DNA of 57,730 nt from RUG11462 sp045649405 (GCA_045649405.1 JAZRPW010000033.1:1-57730); one strand, 5' to 3'. Numbered from the stretch's first letter, positions 40,595 to 49,979 are shown. The notes: generated from the sequence alone by a model not told the origin. Made by a program: numbers and translations.

Positions 40595-42217
40595 ATGAAA
40601 AAGAAAATTTTGGCATTAATTTTAGCATTTGTTTTGTGCTTTAGTGTGCTTTTTGTAACACCAGTAAGCGCTAAAGAATTTTTAAGAGGAGATATAAATT
40701 TTGATGGCACAGTTGGCGTTTCGGACTTGCTTATTATGCGTAAATTTTTAGCTGGTATGACTGAACTTGCAGACGAATCTTTACTAACTGCTGACTGTGA
40801 TGGTGATTTAACAGTTAACACTCAAGACCTTTTGACCTTGCGTAAATATCTTGCAAAGCAAGGCGACCTTTACAAAGAGCCAACCTGGACAACTCTTCGT
40901 GATTGGGAAGTAGAAGCAGATGGGGATAGACCATCAAAAGTGACTTTGGCTCCAGCGTTTAACGCTGTTGTTACAGGTTTGGATGGTTACGGAAATGCTA
41001 AAAACAATAACAGCAAGCAAGCATTGATTGTTAAGGTAAATGGCGTTTATTATGGTAGTGATTCAACCAAAAAAGGAACAAACCCAACCTGCGCGTATAA
41101 TGCAACTCAAAACGCACCTTTAAAAATTCAATTAATTGCAAATAATACTGATACAATTTTGCAAAATGCAACTAATTTGAGGGTAGCTTTAAAACACAAA
41201 CCTGTAAATGATGAACTTTCTGTTATTTATGTTGGTTTCTCATTAAAAGGTATGACAAATTTCTATTACACACGCTTAACCCTTGAAAGTTATAATGATT
41301 TTAATTATTTCTACTTTGCAGATAAAGATTATGTTAAAGTTGATAATTCAGGCGGCAAAAGAAGAACATTCTTGCCAGATGAACAAATTGAAACTTTAAC
41401 ATTAACTAAAGATAAAATTAAAGACATTAAATATCTTTGCTTCTGGATGGAGTCTGATAAAGGAACTGCTGGTGCGCCATTCTATATTGATGACATTGAA
41501 ATGTTTGAAGGCGCAAATGGTTATGATTCAACAGTTGAAGATTCAGCGCTTAAACAACCTGAAGCGCCTGTGAATGATGGCAAGAAAAAATACATTGCAA
41601 TTTCATTTGATGACGGCCCACAAATCTATTCGCCAGGTGGCAGACACTATATGGAATATTATATGGATGTTGCGGCAGAATATGGTGCAAAATTCTCATA
41701 TTTTGTTGGTGCAAATAATCTTACTGATGACGACATTCCAACATTAAAACGCGCAGTCGCTGAAGGCCATGCGCTTGAAAACCACACAATCGGGCATAAT
41801 AGATTAACCGACCTTTCTGCAGAGGCTGGTGCAGAAAAAATCACTGCTGTTGATGACTGGCTTATAGAAAAAGTTGGTGTTGAGACTAATTACATTAGAC
41901 CGCCTTACATTGCAGTTAATGCAAATGCGTACAACGCAATGAAACTTGCAGGAATGAAAGCAGCAATTGCAGGTCCTTGCCCACAAGACTATAACGAGCC
42001 GTCTGTTGACTACAAAGAGCTTTATTATGAAAAGCATTTGGGTGATGGTGTAATTTCACTTAATCATGAACATTACATTGACAACGTTGAAACAATTAGA
42101 AGACTTTTAGAGCATTTTACCGCTCGTGGTTATGAGTTTGTGACAATTGATGACTTGTACACAATTAAAGGTGTTACCCCAACGCTTGATAAAGTTTATT
42201 ATTCAGTTTTTGATTAA
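40595..42217 (+). CDS. Secreted polysaccharide deacetylase (CE4) with N-terminal dockerin
   Basis: A 540-residue secreted protein. Signal peptide about 1-26 (VSA cleavage). A type I dockerin follows (31-88) with two calcium loops: DINFDG with SDLLIMRKFLAG, and DCDGDL with QDLLTLRKYLAK. A beta-rich domain (about 95-320) precedes the C-terminal NodB/CE4 domain. Its motifs are SFDDGP (near 340), HTIGH (near 396), RPPYIAVN and SLNHEH. CE4 enzymes remove acetyl groups from xylan, chitin or peptidoglycan. The dockerin implies attachment to a cohesin scaffold, as in cellulosomal ruminococci. N-terminal placement of the dockerin is less usual than C-terminal. Confidence 0.93.
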   Translation: MKKKILALILAFVLCFSVLFVTPVSAKEFLRGDINFDGTVGVSDLLIMRKFLAGMTELADESLLTADCDGDLTVNTQDLLTLRKYLAKQGDLYKEPTWTTLRDWEVEADGDRPSKVTLAPAFNAVVTGLDGYGNAKNNNSKQALIVKVNGVYYGSDSTKKGTNPTCAYNATQNAPLKIQLIANNTDTILQNATNLRVALKHKPVNDELSVIYVGFSLKGMTNFYYTRLTLESYNDFNYFYFADKDYVKVDNSGGKRRTFLPDEQIETLTLTKDKIKDIKYLCFWMESDKGTAGAPFYIDDIEMFEGANGYDSTVEDSALKQPEAPVNDGKKKYIAISFDDGPQIYSPGGRHYMEYYMDVAAEYGAKFSYFVGANNLTDDDIPTLKRAVAEGHALENHTIGHNRLTDLSAEAGAEKITAVDDWLIEKVGVETNYIRPPYIAVNANAYNAMKLAGMKAAIAGPCPQDYNEPSVDYKELYYEKHLGDGVISLNHEHYIDNVETIRRLLEHFTARGYEFVTIDDLYTIKGVTPTLDKVYYSVFD

Positions 42218-42229
42218 GGTGGTTTTTTA

Positions 42230-43108
42230 GTGAGTTTTAAAAAACTTCAAATAAAAGACAAACCACAGTTTGAAAAGTTCTTTCAAAACAATGACAGAAT
42301 GGGCTGTGAATATACATTTGCCTGCAATTTCATCTGGCAAGATGTGTTTAATTCAACCTTTGACATTGTTTGTGGCGCTTATGTTGCTAAAACAGTAAGA
42401 GAGAATGAAACTGTTTACAATTTTCCACTTGGCGAAGAAAAAGACGTAATTGCGGCTGTCAATCATATTATGTCTATTGAAAAAGAAAATACAGTTTTTC
42501 GTGGAATAATGGAATGCCAACTTGATTTTATAAACAAACATTTTCCTAATATGTTTGCTTTTTCATCAAATAGAAACGAGAGTGATTATGTTTATTTATC
42601 AGAAAACCTAATCACTCTTTCTGGCAAAAAGTTTCAGGCAAAAAGAAATTTGATAAAGCGTTTTTGTGACAATCCGAACTGGGTTTATGAAGAAATTTCA
42701 AAAGAGAATATTGATGAATGTATTGCGCTTAATTTAAGTTGGAGTGATGAGCGTGACTCATCTAATATTGAAATTCGCAAAGAATTAGGTGCTGCAAACA
42801 CTGCACTTTCGCATTTTGAAGAATTAGGCCTTAAAGGTGGCTTGATTAGAAGAGAAGGCAGGGTTGTGGCTTATAGTCTTGGTGAACGTTTGACAAATGA
42901 CACGTTTGTAATTCATTTTGAAAAGGCAGACGACAATATAAAAGGTGCTTACCAAATTATTAACAATGAATTTGCGAAGCACAATTGCGCTGATTTTGAA
43001 TTTATCAACCGTGAAGAAGATAACGGGGAAGAAGGGCTTAGAAAAGCAAAACTTTCTTATAGACCAGTTAAATTAATTGAAAAGTTTGAGGCAAGAATTA
43101 ATGCTTAG
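42230..43108 (+). CDS. DUF2156 (phosphatidylglycerol lysyltransferase C-terminal-like) protein
   Basis: A 292-residue protein of the double-GNAT DUF2156 type, without the membrane part of MprF. Recognised by MGCEYTFACNFIWQ near residue 24, KKFQAKRNLIKRF in the middle and GAYQIINNEFAKHNCADFEFINREED near the C-terminus. Related soluble proteins may transfer aminoacyl groups; the substrate is unknown. GTG start behind AAGGTGG. It overlaps the YkgJ-type gene by 8 bases. Confidence 0.85.
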   Translation: MSFKKLQIKDKPQFEKFFQNNDRMGCEYTFACNFIWQDVFNSTFDIVCGAYVAKTVRENETVYNFPLGEEKDVIAAVNHIMSIEKENTVFRGIMECQLDFINKHFPNMFAFSSNRNESDYVYLSENLITLSGKKFQAKRNLIKRFCDNPNWVYEEISKENIDECIALNLSWSDERDSSNIEIRKELGAANTALSHFEELGLKGGLIRREGRVVAYSLGERLTNDTFVIHFEKADDNIKGAYQIINNEFAKHNCADFEFINREEDNGEEGLRKAKLSYRPVKLIEKFEARINA

Positions 43109-43568
43109 TAAAGTGCTAAAAAAAGAAACCTGTGCAAACTGCAGAATTTGTTGCGAGTTTGAAAAGGCAGATGAATGGGAAATCCCGGTTATTAATGAAA
43201 ATTTGAAAGACTGGCTTGAAGAAAAAGGTGTTAAAACAATAAACATTAATGGTTGCGTGAAATATGACCTTGAATTTGAAGGTAATGAAACGAAGTTTTG
43301 CCCGTTTCACTCAAAACAAATAGGTTGCACTTTAGATAAAGAAAACAAGCCGTTTGACTGCAAAATTTGGCCTGTTAGGATTATGAATAATAACGGCAAA
43401 AAAGTGCTTGCAGTAGCAAAACTTTGCCCTAATTTTAAAGATGATAAATCTAAATTGATTAATCTTGTTAATGAAGAATTAGAAGAAAAAATCAAAGATT
43501 ACATTGCAAAAAATCCTTATTTGATTAATGATTTAAAAGAGGATTACCAAGTTATAAAGGAGTTGTAA
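43101..43568 (+). CDS. YkgJ-family cysteine cluster protein
   Basis: A 155-residue protein with a cysteine pattern like that of putative Zn/Fe-S cluster proteins: CANCRICCEFE (about 12-22), then CPFHSKQIGCTLDKENKPFDC (three Cys, about 68-90) and a later Cys at about 114. The function of the family is unknown. ATG 43101 is chosen because the longer frame lies in the DUF2156 gene. Its last base is the first base of the next gene's start codon (TAATG). Confidence 0.82.
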   Translation: MLSKVLKKETCANCRICCEFEKADEWEIPVINENLKDWLEEKGVKTININGCVKYDLEFEGNETKFCPFHSKQIGCTLDKENKPFDCKIWPVRIMNNNGKKVLAVAKLCPNFKDDKSKLINLVNEELEEKIKDYIAKNPYLINDLKEDYQVIKEL

Positions 43569-44326
43569 TGAAAATTTTAAGATTAATAATTTTTCTCTTA
43601 AGCAGCACATTGTTTCTTTGGCTTTTGTGCCCACTCTTAGGTGGAGTATTACACATTGGAATGATTTATCCATTACCAATTTTAGCTGCATTTATCTTCT
43701 TTTCGGCACGACCTGATGTTTTGAAAATGCTTTTTGAAAAACAAAAAGTTTTAATGAGCGTTATTAGTTGTTTGGTGGCAGTCGGTGTCGTAATAGTGGC
43801 AACTTTAGTCGGCGTTATGATAAGATATTCGTGTTTGGCACCACCACAAAATGCGACTGTTGTTATTCTTGGTTGCCAAGTTCGTGGGGAGCGTCCAAGC
43901 TTAATGCTTTATGATAGAATGAACACTGCGCTCGAATACATAAACCAAAACGAAGATTGCAATATTGTTGCTACTGGTGGCAAGGGGACTGGAGAGAAGA
44001 TTTCTGAAGCCGAAGCAATAAAAAGATACTTAGTTAAAAAAGGTGTTGATGAAAGCAGAATATTTGTTGAAGACAAATCTGTTAACACCGATGAGAATAT
44101 TAAATTTACATCAAAAATCATAAAAGACAATAATCTTAACACAAATATCGCTGTTGCAACAGATGGCTTTCATCAATTTAGAGCGTCTTGCTTTTCAAAT
44201 AAATATGGCCTAAAAAGCAGTGCGATTTCTTGCAATACAAGGTGGTATTTTAGTGCTTCTTATTATTCGCGAGAAATTTTGGCAATTGGTAAAATGTACG
44301 CAACAAACTTTTTTGAAAAAAATTGA
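43568..44326 (+). CDS. YdcF/SanA-type DUF218 membrane protein
   Basis: A 252-residue protein with three N-terminal membrane helices (about 5-25, 32-52, 60-88) and a C-terminal DUF218 domain. The domain starts VVILGCQVRGERPSLML, then ATGGKGTGEKISEAEAIKRYL and EDKSVNTDENIKFTS. Homologues are linked to envelope maintenance and exopolysaccharide or vancomycin tolerance; the reaction is not established. Coupled by a one-base overlap to the previous gene. Confidence 0.9.
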   Translation: MKILRLIIFLLSSTLFLWLLCPLLGGVLHIGMIYPLPILAAFIFFSARPDVLKMLFEKQKVLMSVISCLVAVGVVIVATLVGVMIRYSCLAPPQNATVVILGCQVRGERPSLMLYDRMNTALEYINQNEDCNIVATGGKGTGEKISEAEAIKRYLVKKGVDESRIFVEDKSVNTDENIKFTSKIIKDNNLNTNIAVATDGFHQFRASCFSNKYGLKSSAISCNTRWYFSASYYSREILAIGKMYATNFFEKN

Positions 44327-44345
44327 ATTTTTTTGAAAAAAACAC

Positions 44346-44374
44346 TTGCATTTTTCCAAACTTTGTGTTAGAAT
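44346..44374 (+). promoter_or_regulatory. Promoter of the 41-residue peptide gene
   Basis: TTGCAT (44346-44351) and TAGAAT (44369-44374) with a 17-bp spacer, followed by an AAAGGAG site and the start at 44420. Confidence 0.72.
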
Positions 44375-44419
44375 ACCAATGTAAATATGATTTAAACTAG
44401 CAAAAGGAGTTTTTATATA

Positions 44420-44545
44420 ATGTTTGTTACTAGAAAAGATGAGTATGTAAAACCTCAAATTATGATTGTTAAGTTCGGCTCTGAAGACATTATCACAGCA
44501 AGTCCTGATAATGACCCATGGGTAGACGATCCATTTGATGATTAA
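44420..44545 (+). CDS. 41-residue peptide related to the 47-residue peptides
   Basis: A small gene behind AAAGGAG (44404-44410) with its own promoter and terminator. The product has a basic start (MFVTRKDEYVKPQ), then IMIVKFGSEDIITASP and a very acidic end (NDPWVDDPFDD). The central hydrophobic-strand plus SxDII.(A)SP motif and the DP-containing acidic tail resemble the peptides at 20363 and 23669. Short peptides of this form are common in clostridia by my recollection but have no assigned function. No Cys, no signal peptide. Confidence 0.75.
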   Translation: MFVTRKDEYVKPQIMIVKFGSEDIITASPDNDPWVDDPFDD

Positions 44546-44586
44546 TTTTATAATTTAAGAAGAAGGCCTTTTTAGAAGGTTTATTT

Positions 44587-44611
44587 GAGCGACTTTTAGT
44601 CGCTCTTTTTG
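44587..44611 (+). terminator. Terminator after the 41-residue peptide gene
   Basis: Stem GAGCGAC/GTCGCTC with a TTTTA loop and a T run, 41 bases after the stop codon. Confidence 0.85.
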
Positions 44612-44629
44612 TATAATAGAGGAGTTTTA

Positions 44630-44968
44630 ATGATGAGTAACTTTTCAAATGTTCCGGCTTTAAATTGGTTTGAGTCAAATCCTTGGGCAAAAGTTGGCAA
44701 TAAATTTACCGGTAGCGTTGGCGCAACTAACATCAGCAAAAATGCATTTTTATATAGAATTAACTTTTATCGTAAAGATGAAGGTAATGAACTTGTTGCA
44801 GATGTTTATGATAGTATTTCTCGGCTCGAAAAACCAGATGAATTTACAACAAGAACTTTTGCAGGCACTGAGCAAGGCAGAAGCGAAATGGTAGAATGGT
44901 TAGAGTTTATGTATCAAGAATTTGTGAACGAAGGCAAAGATAAATTAACAATTAATTTTAACAAATAA
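44630..44968 (+). CDS. Hypothetical cytoplasmic protein
   Basis: An 112-residue protein I do not recognise, with no membrane segment or Cys. It contains a beta-rich middle (SKNAFLYRINFYRKDEGNE) and a helical C-terminus (RSEMVEWLEFMYQEFVNEGK). An AGGAG site sits 8 bases before ATG 44630 (a second ATG follows at 44633). It lies between two terminators; no clear promoter of its own is visible, so it may depend on read-through. Confidence 0.78.
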   Translation: MMSNFSNVPALNWFESNPWAKVGNKFTGSVGATNISKNAFLYRINFYRKDEGNELVADVYDSISRLEKPDEFTTRTFAGTEQGRSEMVEWLEFMYQEFVNEGKDKLTINFNK

Positions 44969-44996
44969 AACGAAGCTAATTTTAGCTTCGTTTTTT
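44967..44996 (+). terminator. Terminator after the hypothetical gene
   Basis: A 13-bp perfect stem (44967-44979 with 44982-44994), TT loop and T run, overlapping the stop codon by two bases. Confidence 0.9.
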
Positions 44997-45017
44997 CTTT
45001 TTTATTGCAAAAAACTA

Positions 45018-45046
45018 TTGAAACTCTAGTGCTTTTTGTGTATAAT
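45018..45046 (+). promoter_or_regulatory. Promoter of the GH106-like gene
   Basis: TTGAAA (45018-45023) and a perfect TATAAT (45041-45046) with a 17-bp spacer. The expected transcript start near 45053 rules out any start codon upstream of that point and supports ATG 45087. Confidence 0.85.
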
Positions 45047-45086
45047 AAAACCAATGAATTTATTGGAAAAAGTGAGGAAAAAATCA

Positions 45087-48080
45087 ATGTTTTATCCTGA
45101 GTCAAAATCAAAGTTTTCTAAAGAAAATTTTAAAAATCCAAGCAAGTTTTATCGTGCTGCACCTTTTTGGGCTTGGAACACAAAACTTGACAAGGAAGAA
45201 TTGAAACGCCAAATCGAAATTTTCAAAGAAATGGGCTTTGGTGGTTTTCACATTCATTCACGTGTTGGAATGGCAACACCTTACTTATCTAAAGATTTTT
45301 TCTCGCTTGTTAAAGCATGCAACAAAAAAGGCAAACAAGAAGATTTGCTTACATATTTATATGATGAAGACCGTTGGCCTTCAGGTTCGGCAGGTGGCTT
45401 TGTTACTGAACATGAAGAATACCGTCAAATGTATCTTAAATTCAGAACAACACCAATTGAAGACAGCATTCCAGTAGCGATTTATGATTTGAAATTCAAT
45501 ACTGATAACACTTTTGTTTACAAGAGAAGAGAAACAGAAGATTTTGTTGAAAACGAAATTTGGTATGCTTACATTGAAAAAGAGCCGGTTGGTAATGGTT
45601 GGTTTAATAATCAATGCTATGTTGATGTTTTGAGTAAAGATGCAATTGCTAAATTTATTGAAGTAACTCATGGTGCTTACAAAGAAAACCTTGAAAAAGA
45701 GTTCGGCAAGTCTGCGCCATCAATTTTTACTGATGAGCCACAATATACAAGAATTAATGTTTTTGACCATAAAAATGATGATTTTATGCTTCCTTGGACA
45801 CCTTCGTTTGAAGAAGCTTATACTGAAAAATATGGTGCTGACATTTTTGAAACATTGCCAGAAATTTTCTTTGAGAAAAAGGGTGACTATTCTCAAACAA
45901 GATATAATTATTATGAGTTGGTTGCTTCATTCTTTGCAACAAACTACTTTGACCAATACGGTAAATGGTGTGAAGAAAATAACATTGCAATGACAGGTCA
46001 CGTTTTAGGCGAAGAAAGTCTTCTTTCTCAAACCATTTCTGTTGGTGACGCAATGCGTGACTATTTGGGATTCACAATGCCTGGCATTGATATGCTTATG
46101 AATGGTTATGAGTTTACAACTGCTAAACAAGCGCAATCTGTAAGCCGTCAAAAAGGTGCAGAAGGCGTGCTTTGTGAGTTGGATGGTGTTACTAACTGGG
46201 ACTTTGATTTTAGAGGTCACAAACTTCACGGTGACTGGCAAGCGGCTCTTGGTGTAACACTCAGAGTACCACATTTATCTTGGGTTTCAATGAATGGCGA
46301 AGCAAAACGTGACTACCCATCATCAATTAACTATCAAGCGGCTTGGTATAAAAAATATCATTTAATTGAAGATTATTTTGCAAGGGTTAACACAATTTTG
46401 ACAAGGGGTAAAGCTGACGTTAAAGTGGCTATTTTGCACCCGATTCGCAATTTGTGGTTAACTTTAGGTACATATGACAACACTCATCAAAAGGTCGAAG
46501 AAATTTGCAAAGAGTTTAGAAAATTGACAGAGCGTCTTGTCAAAAATCATATTGATTTTGATTTTGTAAGTGAAAGCAATTTTGAAAAGCAAAACGTTCA
46601 TTTCAATAACGGCAAATTTGTTGTTGATAAAGCTGAATATGATGTTTTGATTATTCCTGAAATGCTCACTTTAAAATCAACAACCGTTGAAGTTTTGAAA
46701 ACAGTTAAAGAGCAAAAGGGTAGAGTAATTGCATTTGGTGACTCACCAAAATATATGGACGGCAAACGTTCAATTGTGCCAAATGAACTTTACAAATTAT
46801 TTGAAAGAAAGTCATATGGCATTGAAAAAATTGTTGACACAATTGAAGAATATCGTGACTTTGCAATTAAAGAAAACGGCGTTTTATCAAATGATTATTG
46901 CGCTCAAATGCGAGTTGATGAAGATGACAAATGGCTCTTCATTGCAAAAGCAGTAGAAACTGACAAAAACGACCTTTCTTCACATAAACTTACAGTTAAA
47001 ATCAAAGGCGAATATGTGCCAAGCGAATATAACTGTCAAAATGGCGAAGTTTACAGCGTTAAATATAGCGTTGAAGATGGATTTACTAATGTTTATTTGG
47101 AAGTATTTGCGCAAGACAGTGTAATGCTTAGACTTGCTAAAGTTTTAGATGATGATAAAACTGAAAGAATGCAAAAAGTTCTTGATTTTGAAACTTTGGT
47201 GCCAGAAGAAAACAAATACACATTGCTTAGTGATAACGTTTTCTTGATTGACAAAGCAAGTTTCAAACTTGATGACGGCGAGTTTGAACCTGTTTGTGAC
47301 ATTTTGCGCAAAGACAACGAACTTTGCAGAAGAATTGGCATTAAACAAAGAGGCGAAGGTTCTGCTCAACCTTGGGTTAATTTGAAAGAGCCAAAACCAG
47401 AGCATAAAATCACATTGAAATGTGAAATTGTCAGCAAGTTTAGATGTAAAGATGTTGTGTTAGCACTTGAAAACGCAACAGACTGCACCATTACTTTCAA
47501 TGGCAAACCAGTTGATAACACTCCAATTGGTTGGTATGTTGACAAATGCATTCAAAAGGTAAACCTTGGTGTTGTTAAAAAAGGCGTTAATACTTTGGTT
47601 GTTGAAATGCCATTTGGCATTAACACCTGCACTGAAAATATGTATTTGCTTGGTAATTTTGGTGTTTATGATAGTGAAAACCCTTATATTGATAAATTGC
47701 CAAAAACATTGAAATTTGGCGATATTTCATCACAAGGCTTGTTATTCTATAGCGACAATTTAGAGTATCATTTGAAAGGTGTTAACGCAAAACAATTGCA
47801 CATTCCATCATACAAAGGTGGTTTGGTTGAAGTTTTCTCTGATGAGGAATCATTAGGCGAAGTAATTTATAGCCCTTATGTAATTGATGTTGAAGGCAAA
47901 AAAGATTTAACATTGCGTCTTTACGGCACAAGAATCAATACATTTGGTCAACTTCATAATGTAAAACATGATAAATTTGGTTGGTTTGGACCAGAATCAT
48001 GGCGTACTACTGGAGATGAGTGGACTGATTTTTATTTGCCTTGGGAGCAAGGAATTTTAGAAACACCAAAAATTAAATAA
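45087..48080 (+). CDS. GH106-like glycoside hydrolase (putative alpha-L-rhamnosidase)
   Basis: A 997-residue protein with the N-terminal pattern of the GH106 family: APFWAWNTKLDKEELKRQIE, then GFGGFHIHSRVGM, TYLYDEDRWPSGSAGG and further on GHVLGEESL. The barrel spans roughly residues 20-430, followed by a Rossmann-like region and C-terminal beta-sandwich segments for sugar contact. No signal peptide. Known GH106 members remove rhamnose from rhamnogalacturonan or plant glycosides; the wider family is diverse, so substrate remains open. Monocistronic between promoter and terminator. Confidence 0.82.
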   Translation: MFYPESKSKFSKENFKNPSKFYRAAPFWAWNTKLDKEELKRQIEIFKEMGFGGFHIHSRVGMATPYLSKDFFSLVKACNKKGKQEDLLTYLYDEDRWPSGSAGGFVTEHEEYRQMYLKFRTTPIEDSIPVAIYDLKFNTDNTFVYKRRETEDFVENEIWYAYIEKEPVGNGWFNNQCYVDVLSKDAIAKFIEVTHGAYKENLEKEFGKSAPSIFTDEPQYTRINVFDHKNDDFMLPWTPSFEEAYTEKYGADIFETLPEIFFEKKGDYSQTRYNYYELVASFFATNYFDQYGKWCEENNIAMTGHVLGEESLLSQTISVGDAMRDYLGFTMPGIDMLMNGYEFTTAKQAQSVSRQKGAEGVLCELDGVTNWDFDFRGHKLHGDWQAALGVTLRVPHLSWVSMNGEAKRDYPSSINYQAAWYKKYHLIEDYFARVNTILTRGKADVKVAILHPIRNLWLTLGTYDNTHQKVEEICKEFRKLTERLVKNHIDFDFVSESNFEKQNVHFNNGKFVVDKAEYDVLIIPEMLTLKSTTVEVLKTVKEQKGRVIAFGDSPKYMDGKRSIVPNELYKLFERKSYGIEKIVDTIEEYRDFAIKENGVLSNDYCAQMRVDEDDKWLFIAKAVETDKNDLSSHKLTVKIKGEYVPSEYNCQNGEVYSVKYSVEDGFTNVYLEVFAQDSVMLRLAKVLDDDKTERMQKVLDFETLVPEENKYTLLSDNVFLIDKASFKLDDGEFEPVCDILRKDNELCRRIGIKQRGEGSAQPWVNLKEPKPEHKITLKCEIVSKFRCKDVVLALENATDCTITFNGKPVDNTPIGWYVDKCIQKVNLGVVKKGVNTLVVEMPFGINTCTENMYLLGNFGVYDSENPYIDKLPKTLKFGDISSQGLLFYSDNLEYHLKGVNAKQLHIPSYKGGLVEVFSDEESLGEVIYSPYVIDVEGKKDLTLRLYGTRINTFGQLHNVKHDKFGWFGPESWRTTGDEWTDFYLPWEQGILETPKIK

Positions 48081-48083
48081 AAC

Positions 48084-48119
48084 AAAAATAGGTTGGTTTT
48101 AAAAACCAACCTATTTTTT
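48084..48119. terminator. Bidirectional terminator
   Basis: A long stem (48084-48100 with 48101-48119, core ATAGGTTGG/CCAACCTAT, A/T-rich top and flanks) between the convergent GH106-like and YgiQ genes. Confidence 0.9.
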
Positions 48120-49979
48120 TCTTTTTTTGTTATTAAACTTTTTGTTTTTAATTGGCTTTTTAACTTGTTTGCTTTGTTGCTGTTTATCAGGTGCAACAAG
48201 GCAATTTTTGCCTGTGCCAATCAAATCATACCTGCCAGCGCGTTTTAATGCAGAAAGCACTAAAGCACGGTTTTCAGGGCGATAATATTGTAGCAAAGCA
48301 CGTTGCTCTGCTTTTTCTTTTTGAGTTTTTGGCACATAAACCTTTTCCATTGTAATTGGGTCAAGCTCGGTATAAAACATACAAGTAGAAATAGTACCAG
48401 GAGTAGGGTAAAAGTCTTGCACTTGTTCTGGGTGCAACCCTTCTTTTTTCAAAAAGAGTGATAATTCAATCGCATCATTAATTGTGCTGCCAGGGTGTGA
48501 AGACATTAAATAAGGCACTAAAAATTGTTTTTTGCCGATGCTTTGTGTAAGCTCATAAAATCTCTTTTTAAACTTGTTGTAAGTTTCAATTGGTGGTTTG
48601 CCCATTCTTTTTAAAACATTGTTTGAACAGTGCTCAGGCGCAACCTTTAATTGACCACTAACGTGATGTGTAACAAGTTCTTTGAAAAAGCTTTCATCTT
48701 TGTCTGCAACAAGATAGTCAAATCTAATACCAGAACGAATGAACACTTTTTTAATTTTTGGCAATTTGCGAAGTTTTCGCATCAAATTAAGATAATCACT
48801 GTGGTCTGGTTTTATGGCTTTACAAACACTTGGTGCTAAACATTTTTTGTCTTTACAAACACCGCGTTTTTTCTGACCCTCACAAGCATCGCATCTAAAG
48901 TTTGCAGTAGGTCCGCCAACATCGTGAATATAACCTTTAAAATCAGGCATTTCGGTAATTTTCTTTGCTTCATCAATAACAGATTCGTGACTTCTTGTGC
49001 TAATTTGTCTGCCTTGATGATATGCAAGCGCACAGAAGTTGCAAGCGCCAAAACAACCACGGTTGTGAATAATTGAAAACTTAACTTCTTCAATTCCTGG
49101 AACACCGCCCAACGCTTCATAAGAAGGGTGATAGGTGCGCATAAATGGCAAAGAATAAACTTCATCCATTGCATCGGTTTCAAGTGGTGGCATTGGTGGG
49201 TTTTGAATAACAATTTTTTTGCCGTGGCGCTGAATAATTGTTTTGCCAACAACTGCATCATGCTCTTGTTGTTGAATTCTGCAAGAAATAGCATACTTTT
49301 CTTTTGACTGCTCATCGTCTTTTGAAACGGCTTCAAAACTAGGACATTCTTTAACCGACATTGGTGTGTAGTCCTTGGTGTCAACCGCATAACAAGTACC
49401 TTTAATATCGGTCAATTCACTAATCTTTTCGCCTGCGTTTAATCTGTCAGCAATTTCAACAATGTGCTTTTCGCCCATGCCAAACATCAACAAATCTGCG
49501 CCAGAGTCAATCAAAATAGAAGGGCGTACTTTGTCATCCCAATAATCATAATGCGCAAATCGGCGAAGGGAAGCTTCAATACCGCCAATAGCAATAGGTG
49601 TGTTGCCAAAAAGTCTGCGCAAGTTTTTGCAATAAACAATAACGGCTCTGTCAGGCCTTGCTCCTGCTTTGCCACCTGGTGTGTAAGCATCATCACTACG
49701 TTTGCGTTTTGCCGCTGTATAATGCGCTACCATTGAATCAATATTGCCACTGTTAACTAAAAAGGCAAGGCGTGGTTCGCCAAATCTTTTATAATCTTCA
49801 TCACATCTTGGTTGCGAAATAATACAAACCTTGTAGCCCTTGCTTTCAAGCACACGAGAAATAATTGCAGTACCAAAAGAAGGGTGGTCAACATAAGCGT
49901 CACCCGTAACAATAACAAAGTCAGGTTTGTCCCAACCATATTCAAGCATTTCTTTTTTATAAAGTGGTAAAAAAGGCAT
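48111..49979 (-). CDS. YgiQ-family radical SAM protein
   Basis: A 622-residue radical SAM enzyme. The N-terminal Rossmann-like domain has VIVTGDAYVDHPSFG, VIVYCKNLRRLFGNTPI and GIEASLRRFAHYDYW. The cluster motif is RGCFGACNFCALAYHQGRQ (CxxxCxxC, near 316-323). A Cys-rich insert (CDACEGQKKRGVCKDKKC) and the C-terminal DUF3362-like region (DFYPTPGTISTCMFYT) follow. The tail is Lys-rich and basic. Members are widespread and oxygen-sensitive; the substrate is unknown. Confidence 0.92.
   Translation of the reverse strand: MPFLPLYKKEMLEYGWDKPDFVIVTGDAYVDHPSFGTAIISRVLESKGYKVCIISQPRCDEDYKRFGEPRLAFLVNSGNIDSMVAHYTAAKRKRSDDAYTPGGKAGARPDRAVIVYCKNLRRLFGNTPIAIGGIEASLRRFAHYDYWDDKVRPSILIDSGADLLMFGMGEKHIVEIADRLNAGEKISELTDIKGTCYAVDTKDYTPMSVKECPSFEAVSKDDEQSKEKYAISCRIQQQEHDAVVGKTIIQRHGKKIVIQNPPMPPLETDAMDEVYSLPFMRTYHPSYEALGGVPGIEEVKFSIIHNRGCFGACNFCALAYHQGRQISTRSHESVIDEAKKITEMPDFKGYIHDVGGPTANFRCDACEGQKKRGVCKDKKCLAPSVCKAIKPDHSDYLNLMRKLRKLPKIKKVFIRSGIRFDYLVADKDESFFKELVTHHVSGQLKVAPEHCSNNVLKRMGKPPIETYNKFKKRFYELTQSIGKKQFLVPYLMSSHPGSTINDAIELSLFLKKEGLHPEQVQDFYPTPGTISTCMFYTELDPITMEKVYVPKTQKEKAEQRALLQYYRPENRALVLSALKRAGRYDLIGTGKNCLVAPDKQQQSKQVKKPIKNKKFNNKKRKK

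Noticed and set aside
48651..49945. Several minus- and plus-strand frames inside the ygiQ-type gene
   Set aside because: They overlap a clearly conserved radical SAM protein and show no motif of their own.
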